A stretch of DNA of 64,000 nt from Podospora comata (taxonomy: Eukaryota; Ascomycota; Sordariomycetes; Sordariales; Podosporaceae): positions 930,001 through 994,000 of the forward strand of contig CP071493.1 of the NCBI GenBank assembly GCA_017354895.1, in the 5' to 3' direction. The stretch's first letter is position 1. The number at the start of each line of letters is the position of its first letter. Shown here piece by piece: positions 57,901 to 64,000 of the stretch. The position numbers were made by a program, and so were the translations under genes. The notes beneath the pieces were generated by a model. It searched no databases. It was not told the origin of the DNA and saw nothing but the letters and a program-made list of their open reading frames with translations.

Positions 57901-57938
57901 ACTACAGTTTAAAAACGCCCATGATGATGCCGAGTGTT
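48909..57938. other. 9 kb region without a supported gene
   Basis: The span between the receptor-like gene's start and the OSBP gene's stop has many short frames on both strands. I checked the longest (50446-50997 -, 51118-51684 +, 55090-55494 +, 53562-53897 +). None shows a domain, and 51118 starts with GTG. Base composition is ordinary and there are no long tandem repeats. The 55080-55460 part is very A-rich, with a 19-base A run at 55229-55247, and codes only an artificial Lys-rich frame. The left few kilobases probably include the receptor gene's promoter and leader. Long non-coding RNAs or a gene with many tiny exons could be hidden here. Confidence 0.5.
57440..57679 (-). other. Candidate small hydrophobic ORF (79 codons)
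   Basis: An ATG-initiated frame of 79 residues with two hydrophobic stretches (TFLFCYFWFGINSW and AFSFLLVAQFISHF) lies 260 bp downstream (in transcript direction) of the OSBP gene's stop on the same strand. It could be a chance frame in T-rich sequence; there is no family match by eye and no splice support. Listed only so that it can be tested. Confidence 0.15.
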
Positions 57939-60138
57939 TTACCCCTGGGCGTCAACAAAGACGTCATCTTGTGAGTCTTCTGTGTCGGCTCGCTTGGGAT
58001 TCGCAGGCAAGGCCTTCTTCATGTCGTCGTGGAAGTCAATTAGCGGCCCGGCCTTAGCCTTGTCGCCTGTTGCAGCCAACATTGTCTGAATCTCTGCTGT
58101 ACTGCGATGGTTGGGGTCCAAGGGAGGCTTCTCCCCTTGAGTTTGTTCCAATGAAATACTGCTTGCTTTCGTGGACATAGAATCTTCCGAAATCTTGGTT
58201 GGTAGGGTCGGGGTCAGGGCCGGTGCTTTGCTGTCATCGGCTGATGGTCCGTCATTGTTGAGATTGATGAGATTGCTGTCATTGCTGTGGGCTGTCTGAG
58301 GGCGTGACTCAGAAAATGATGCTCTTGGTGGTATCACGATCCTTTTCTCACATTTTTGGCCTGGGATGATTGGATAGATGGCCATGATCTGGGCCGCCTG
58401 CTTCTCTGGTGTCTTTCCGTCTCTGTACACAGTTGTTAGCTCGTGCCTCCAAATTGACCGACGATGGCGTCAAACATTTGAGCATTGATAATCCACTCGA
58501 GATCTTCCTCGCCTTCCTCGGATCCGCCAGGACCGCCTCTAACTCTCCTAAACAGTCTGGGGTGCCATTCGACACCTTCATTTGCTCTCAAAGCAGCCTC
58601 TTCGCGCTGGGTCTCCTCGATTTTCGTCTTTTCGTCGGTTGCCAGCTCATGGTTACGTTCTTTGACTGCTTGGGCAGTCTTAGCCCACAGCCTTTGAGAT
58701 TCTCGTTCTTCTTGTTCCTCAAGCGGTCGGCTCAGAGGGGGACTATGCTTTGACTTCGTGGCGTTGAAGAACATCTCCTTGTGGCCAGTCTGTAGGGTTT
58801 TAGCATTATGCATCATAGCGGCGCTCAAAATCACGTACCTTGACGTTTCTGAGAAACATCTCTTCGCTCCACAGTCCTGAAAGCTCATAGAGCACCTCGC
58901 CCGTTTCCTCATTTTTCACCGTTCCACCAATGGCATTATACGTGCCGCTGACCCAGCCCTTGGTTTTGAACTCAATGTCGGCAACAAGGCCGGTCTCTGG
59001 ACATCTCACATAACTGTGATCTCCCAGCTCATATTTCATTTTACCAAAGAGAATACCTCTTGCGTACATGTTCGGCTGGGTGAGGATGCTAAATAGTCGA
59101 ATTGTGTTAGTGCATTGTGCGAAGCTGCAGCAGTGCCGGAACATAGGGTGCATATGCTTACTATCTTTCTCCCTTGGTAGGATCCTTGCCGCGATTTTGG
59201 AGGGTCAAGATGGCAATACCTTCCATCATGCTAGCGGCGGAGTTACCCAGGAATTTGCTCCTGGGTTTTAGCGTCCCATCCACCCGAATGTGGTGACCAG
59301 GTACCATATAAAAGTAGCTCGACTTTGGAGGATGGTGAGAGGTTTGCTCGGAAATGTAGTACGCTCTGGTGTTGTCGGGGAAGTCCCAGTAGCATGAGAA
59401 AATCTCGCCCAGAATGGGATTCAAAGGCTTCTTGACACCACTAAACAGGCGGGTTAGTAAACAGGCATGACTGGTTAGATATCAGAAGGGACTCACGGAG
59501 GGCGAATGTGCCAGCCGCTCAGGTAGAATTTGACAACGCCTAAAAATCTTTCGACCGGATCGTCAATCTGAGGAATCGGCAGCAGCATTTCAGGATGGCA
59601 CATAAAGCTATAGCGGTTGTCAGCTTCAGTCCTCCTCTCTGTTCCTTTGAGTAGCGGAGGCAAGCGTACTTTGTGATCCTTTCCAGCATGGAACGGGGCT
59701 CCAAGATGAAGGTAGGCAGAACGACTCTACTCAGATCGGCACCAGGTCTCAACTGGGATATGATGTGGGAAAGGACTGGATACGGTGTCAGTAGGCGTAT
59801 ATGACCGGATAGCCCTGGAGTGGGTGACAGACCGTTGCCCTGATCGGGCTCGACTACGAGGGTATCATCTTCGATAGGGTCTGATCCGTCGACAGAGGAT
59901 CCTCGGCTGCCTACGAAGAAGCGGCATGTTAGCAACAAATATGGTCATATATGATCCCGGATGTCCAGTCTCTTGCCTCCCTTGGTGATGCTGTCGGTGC
60001 GCCGGTGATGAACTTCAACTGGCTCGCCGTCTACATGATGCATCTGCTCAAAATAGGCTCTTGACAAAGTGGAATCGCATGCGACTCACTAGCATTAGAG
60101 GTTGCCCTTCGGCGCCCGGAGACGAGTCCCATGACCAT
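57939..60138 (-). CDS. Oxysterol-binding protein-related lipid transfer protein (Osh6/7-like)
   Basis: Nine exons: 60090-60138, 59977-60030, 59833-59910, 59670-59775, 59497-59607, 59162-59440, 58839-59088, 58476-58789 and 57939-58422. They give 574 residues with every phase consistent. The product is an OSBP-related domain with no PH or ankyrin domain: LPTFILEPRSMLERITNF, NPILGEIF and the signature EQTSHHPP at residues 164-171, whose two His bind the PI4P headgroup. The LPTFILE lid region points to the Osh6/Osh7 group, which swaps phosphatidylserine for PI4P at ER-plasma-membrane contacts; this subgroup is inferred. The C-terminal 160 residues are disordered and end in DDVFVDAQG. One intron (59911-59976) seems to use a GC donor and another (59776-59832) is 57 nt and stop-free. 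The first exon and the 58476 junction are the least certain points; an alternative start is the ATG at 60043 region without exon 1. Confidence 0.87.
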
Positions 60139-62794
60139 AGTTTCAGACTTCTGTTTCCTTTCGACTTCACCACTACTCGCGGCCTTTTCGGCAGAAAAAT
60201 GTTGAGGAAAATAAAGAAAAGTGGAGATTTGGAGGGTAGGATGCACGATGGAGGGTCGGAAGAGCTGTCAGTATCTTGTACTCGGCACGGTATTGCTGCG
60301 CTATGGTGTTGCGAAGCCAGGAGAAGGTCGAATTCTGGTGCCTAGAGGCTTCGCAAGAGGAAATAGAAAAAATTACGTCGTTGATCTCTTTACAGGCAAC
60401 ACCAGGCTCCGGATGACGAGCGGGATTCGCAGCTGCCAGAACGGCCGGGGCGGGGCAGGGAGCTGGGTGGAGGGTCTGGACCAGGGGAGCAATGACGTGG
60501 GGTCCTTGTCAACAGGCGCCTTTTACATCATTTGTTGGGCAACAGATTTGATGGACATCAAAGACACTCAGTACATCAAGCGCGGTGAGAGGCCAGCAAC
60601 GCCTAGACGACACCTCATGCGCCCTAAGATTACGAGGCCTTTCTAAAGAGGGCAGCTGGAAAGACGATTCCGAATATGTGCCCTCTTTTACACCATAAAG
60701 CATCTGCAAGTGCTCTTCTAAATGTCTTGGATCGAAGACTTTGGAAGAGATTCTTCTTCCATGCCATGCCTACCCACGTTGTGGGGGTGAGGGACGGAAG
60801 AGGGGTTTCAGTCCGACCCCGCAGGAAGTCGCTGTTCTTTGTGCCGCCACCGTCATGACAGCTGTAGCGGCGGCATTCGAACACATGCGCCGGCGCACCC
60901 GTCAACGGGAACGATCAAGATCGGTGATGGCGGAGTTGAAGTGGATTCTTATAAGTCTACGGAGCGCCCAGGATCCGGCAAGGTCGACCCGGGGACTACA
61001 ACTAGTTACCGCAGCTCATGGTATCGTGCAACCCTAACCCTCACGATACTGGCCCAGGCTTGAATTTATATCTTGTGCATGTCTCATCGAAAGACGAAGA
61101 TGCATATATATACTGTAACCAGGGTATCTATTCGTGTAGCGCCAGCACTTACATATATAGCAGGCATAACATCTGAGGGTACGTGTCTTTAGATCATTCT
61201 TCCTGCCATGGTCGTCAACTATCTCGATTCCTCGCTCAATCTCACCAGTCACAACAGATGTGTAGGGCTCAGCCTGGAAACCGATGTCACTGAGGTTATA
61301 GATAGAAGCATCGACTGACATGAATCACAGCACCGGTTGAGGTTGCACAACACATAGGAATTCCAGATACCGCCTTGGTCCAGACTCGCCCAACTGCCTA
61401 GGCGGCCGAATGGTGGTCTGGGGACCTGAAGCCCATGCCTGTGGGCTAGTGCAAAATTTCAGATGGTTCCTCACCATGTTGAAAATGAAGGGATCATTGA
61501 TAATTACTCCATCAGCCGAGCAGGTCGAGACATGATTTTCACGCAGGAGATAAACCAGTTCTTTCTAGACATCAATATCATCACAGGTTAGGTAGTACAG
61601 GTACGCCCTGCCCCTTCCTTACCTTGATTACGGATGATAAACCCTTCTTTTGACGTTGAATTCCTGGAGCCGCAGATCGACATGGATAGACGGCCCCCAG
61701 TGCCGTTTCAGGCGTGGGCACGCTAAAAGCCATTGATACCGCTGCTTGGCCGTCTTGCAGCATGCCCGGTCCAGGTTCCGGGCAGGGCAGGGCAGTACGA
61801 CACCAGCACACAAAACCCCCAAAATATCATCTCGTGAAGATCAAGTTCAGCTGCACGCTTAATGCACCGTTACATCAGGGCCTTAGTATACGATTCCACG
61901 CTGCCTTCGTATTGATGAAGTCTTTTATCAAGGGAAGCCAGCCAACCAGGTGCTTGCTTGGCCGACGCAACAGCCGATGGATGCCCAAGTCACGAACGTG
62001 GAGACTGGAGGGGACTACTGGAGCGGGAAGATGGGCCCGTTCTCGACCCTGAAACATTGAGCCATCTCCAGCCAGCTTCACCTCGAGATCTTCAGCAGAC
62101 AGAAATGGGGGTGGACCGTCCAGGACATAACAAGACAAAGACATGGAAAAAAGAGTGTGACGAGAGAGTAAGCTTCCCTCCCTTCTGCAATTGCTTGCCT
62201 GCTTCGTTGGCCAGCTCGCAAAGGAGTAGTAACACACGAGTCCGGACTTTTGAGGCGCGGGCATTGGATTTCCATTCTCTCAAGACGCAGTTCAGGTGCA
62301 TCCACTGCTGAGCGGCTGTCTCCCAGTTTAGGAAGTAATTCCCTTGCATCACAGGCGGTATGGTACCTCGCTGGACAGCCCTGGTGCCCCCCGCATTACC
62401 CGCTAACATCAACCCTCGCAGCAGCAAGGTTTCCCGCACGTCCAGTTCATCCCAGGCCCGCACCACACACCACGGGTCCACGAACCACCACAACTTTGTC
62501 TCATTTTTCCCATTGAACATAAAACTTGTCCTCTCTCACACCACTCTCCCCGAACCGGGCTGCCCGATCCGTCACCTCTGGGCTCGATCGAGCCACATGC
62601 CCACCCACGAAGCCTATACGAAAGGGTCCAGTCGGCAGCTCCACAATACATTGTTGGGCTGCCAGAGCATCGACGACGAGCACATGCCCGCCTTCCGTTC
62701 CGGTTGTGGAAGCCAGCTTGCCAGTACGACCGGCAATATCCTGCCCACACGCAGCAGCAACAACGACTGGACAACGTGAACGAGTACAAGCTCA
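60139..62794. promoter_or_regulatory. Divergent intergenic region upstream of OSBP and the proline-rich gene
   Basis: A 2.66-kb head-to-head gap. It should hold both promoters. I see no supported complete gene; the best coding-like fragment is a 40-50 codon ATG frame on the minus strand starting at 61321. A hairpin with a telomere-like loop lies at 61021-61049. A 142-codon minus-strand frame at 62092-62520 has no family features. Confidence 0.45.
61021..61049. repeat. Perfect 8-bp inverted repeat with a telomere-like loop
   Basis: GTATCGTG (61021-61028) and CACGATAC (61042-61049) are exact inverse complements. The 13-nt loop is CAACCCTAACCCT, that is nearly two units of the fungal telomere repeat CCCTAA. 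Seen directly; function unknown. Confidence 0.6.
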
Positions 62795-64000
62795 ATGATG
62801 GAGAACGAACCCCCCGCCATTTCTGTGCAGGATGATGGCAAGGGATCAAAAAGGGGTCGAATCATGGGGAAGCTCTTTGGACGCGACCGAGATCGAGACC
62901 GAAAGGGGTCACAGGGTGCCGCTGATTCTCGTGACCTAAACGACTTCTTCCATGGTCCTGGCGACACATTACAGGTCACCCATGCGGCACCTCCCATGCT
63001 CGCGAAACTCGACACCAAGAGCATTTCGCGATACCCCAATGCGCTTCAGGTTCAGGGGACCGGAAGCAACAACTCGCAACAATCCCTTTCCATACGATCC
63101 CAAAATGGTAGTCCCAAGAAATGCAAACCTAACAGAAGGGGATTGGTTCTTAGATTTGCAGAAACACCCCCTGAGGTTATGGGCGAGGGTGGTGACATCT
63201 GCGAAGTACCAACCATCGAGATCTCGAAACGTCGCAGAGCAAGGCCGCCACCTTCTCCGATTCCTCCTCGTCATACCGATCTCGGTAACACTCCAAGATT
63301 GCCGATCCGAGAAGCTCAACCAAGCCCGGGGACGTTTGACCCAGCACCTCTCCGACGCACTCAGACAGGTTTCTCTACGACCTCGGATTCCCCCGACTCA
63401 GATATGTCTGCTTCGAGAAAGCCATCCGCTCGGCTCCTGGCAAATCCCACGGTGGATCATGACGAGAGGCGGAGGTCATTCATAGAAATTCAGCAGGCTG
63501 AAATGCGGGAAGCCGAAGGACAGGCGTTTGTCAAGGCGGTTAGAGCTGCTTCTAGTGACAAGTCCAAGTGGGACGAAGCAGAGGCTGCACCACCTACACC
63601 ACCAGAGCCAGAGCCCGGATCGGCCATGACTGCGTCACCAGAGCCCATTCAAACACCCCGATTCCCACCACAGCCGTCGCCAAACCCTCCAACCTCAGCA
63701 CCACCGCCAATTCCAGCCAAAAGACAACGACCTCATCCATCTCCTATTCCGCCACCACCGCCAGAGCATGCCCCACCGCCATACACACCGTCAATGCCAC
63801 AAACAAACTCGCCAGAGAGACTAAAACATGCAGCAAGACAACATGCGCATAGTCCTGTGTCCGCAGTCTCGGCAGTCTCAGCAGCCTCGAGCTTCCATCA
63901 TCCATTTGCAGTGAGGCAAGGAAGCAAATTGGGAGATCACGCGTTGCCAGTTACTCCTCTAATGGGGGGCTCCAGCTTCCAAGATGTTGTGTCAGCAGCA
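62795..64000 (+). CDS. Proline-rich fungal protein, 5' part (runs off the window)
   Basis: A frame open from the ATG at 62795 to the last base of the window encodes the first 402 residues; the 3' end lies outside. An in-frame TGA at 62777-62779 supports this start, and a second ATG follows directly. The N-terminus has a basic patch (GKLFGRDRDRDRKG). A denser conserved-looking block sits near residues 105-150, including RRGLVLRFAETPPEVMGEGG and VPTIEISKRRRARPPP. The remainder is Pro/Ser-rich with repeats of PPPPxEHAPPPY type and a short charged helix around DHDERRRSFIEIQQAEMREAEGQ (split by Ser). I do not recognise the family. It looks like a large scaffold or regulator; the polyproline runs could bind SH3 or profilin-type partners. 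No intron is needed within the visible part. Confidence 0.75.
   Translation, partial: MMENEPPAISVQDDGKGSKRGRIMGKLFGRDRDRDRKGSQGAADSRDLNDFFHGPGDTLQVTHAAPPMLAKLDTKSISRYPNALQVQGTGSNNSQQSLSIRSQNGSPKKCKPNRRGLVLRFAETPPEVMGEGGDICEVPTIEISKRRRARPPPSPIPPRHTDLGNTPRLPIREAQPSPGTFDPAPLRRTQTGFSTTSDSPDSDMSASRKPSARLLANPTVDHDERRRSFIEIQQAEMREAEGQAFVKAVRAASSDKSKWDEAEAAPPTPPEPEPGSAMTASPEPIQTPRFPPQPSPNPPTSAPPPIPAKRQRPHPSPIPPPPPEHAPPPYTPSMPQTNSPERLKHAARQHAHSPVSAVSAVSAASSFHHPFAVRQGSKLGDHALPVTPLMGGSSFQDVVSAA

Noticed and set aside
62092-62520. 142-codon minus-strand frame upstream of the right-edge gene
   Set aside because: No family features, and several overlapping frames of equal quality exist on both strands, as expected in promoter DNA.

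Overview
The window looks like a nuclear contig of a filamentous ascomycete, most likely a sordariomycete near the Sordariales. The signs are large, well-spaced genes on both strands, introns of 46-83 nt with fungal signals (GTAAGT/GTATGT-type donors, CTRAC-type branch sites, YAG acceptors), and typical Pezizomycotina gene content. I see no operons, transposase, rRNA, tRNA or CRISPR array. Gene models below were rebuilt by hand from splice signals and reading-frame phase. Many open frames only look long because they begin at GTG or TTG, so starts were moved to real ATGs.

Layout, left to right. A BolA-type iron-sulfur assembly factor (245-745, +) faces a serine/proline-rich gene of unknown function (895-2829, -). 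FAB1, the PI3P 5-kinase, occupies 3691-11222 (+) and is convergent with a KAP120/importin-11 karyopherin (12018-15240, -). Next come a 3-hydroxyacyl-CoA dehydrogenase fused to a YWTD-like propeller (15905-17838, -), the peroxisomal RING peroxin PEX2 (18541-20202, +), a possibly N-myristoylated multi-pass membrane protein (21171-23479, +) and a SWIM zinc-finger protein (23948-25690, -). A 4.8 kb gene-free stretch follows. Then come CDC14 phosphatase (30509-32624, -), the KEOPS subunit PCC1 (33534-33939, +), the COMPASS WD40 subunit SWD3 with an RS-rich extension (34232-35931, -), the ISC1 inositol phosphosphingolipid phospholipase C (36446-38112, +), a membrane-anchored histidine acid phosphatase (38496-40551, -), a CRT10-family protein (41508-43918, -), a GH5 glycosidase (44440-45750, -) and a seven-TM receptor-like protein (47136-48908, -). 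After about 9 kb with no convincing gene comes an oxysterol-binding (Osh-type) lipid transfer protein (57939-60138, -). At the right edge is the 5' part of a large proline-rich protein (62795 to beyond 64000, +).

Most genes are housekeeping and do not form one pathway. Several act on membrane lipids or inositol phosphates (FAB1, ISC1, the histidine acid phosphatase, the OSBP), two on peroxisome or acyl-CoA metabolism (PEX2, the dehydrogenase fusion) and two on nuclear regulation (SWD3, CDC14). Proximity alone does not show co-regulation.

The most unusual points are two inferred GC-AG introns (SWD3 and the OSBP gene), two stop-free 57-nt introns that read through in frame (CDC14 and the OSBP gene), a hidden last exon of FAB1, the dehydrogenase/propeller fusion, the RS-repeat head on SWD3, a BolA gene with two in-frame start codons of different strength, and two large gene-free regions with compact inverted repeats nearby or within. 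I did not find a clear new multi-gene system.
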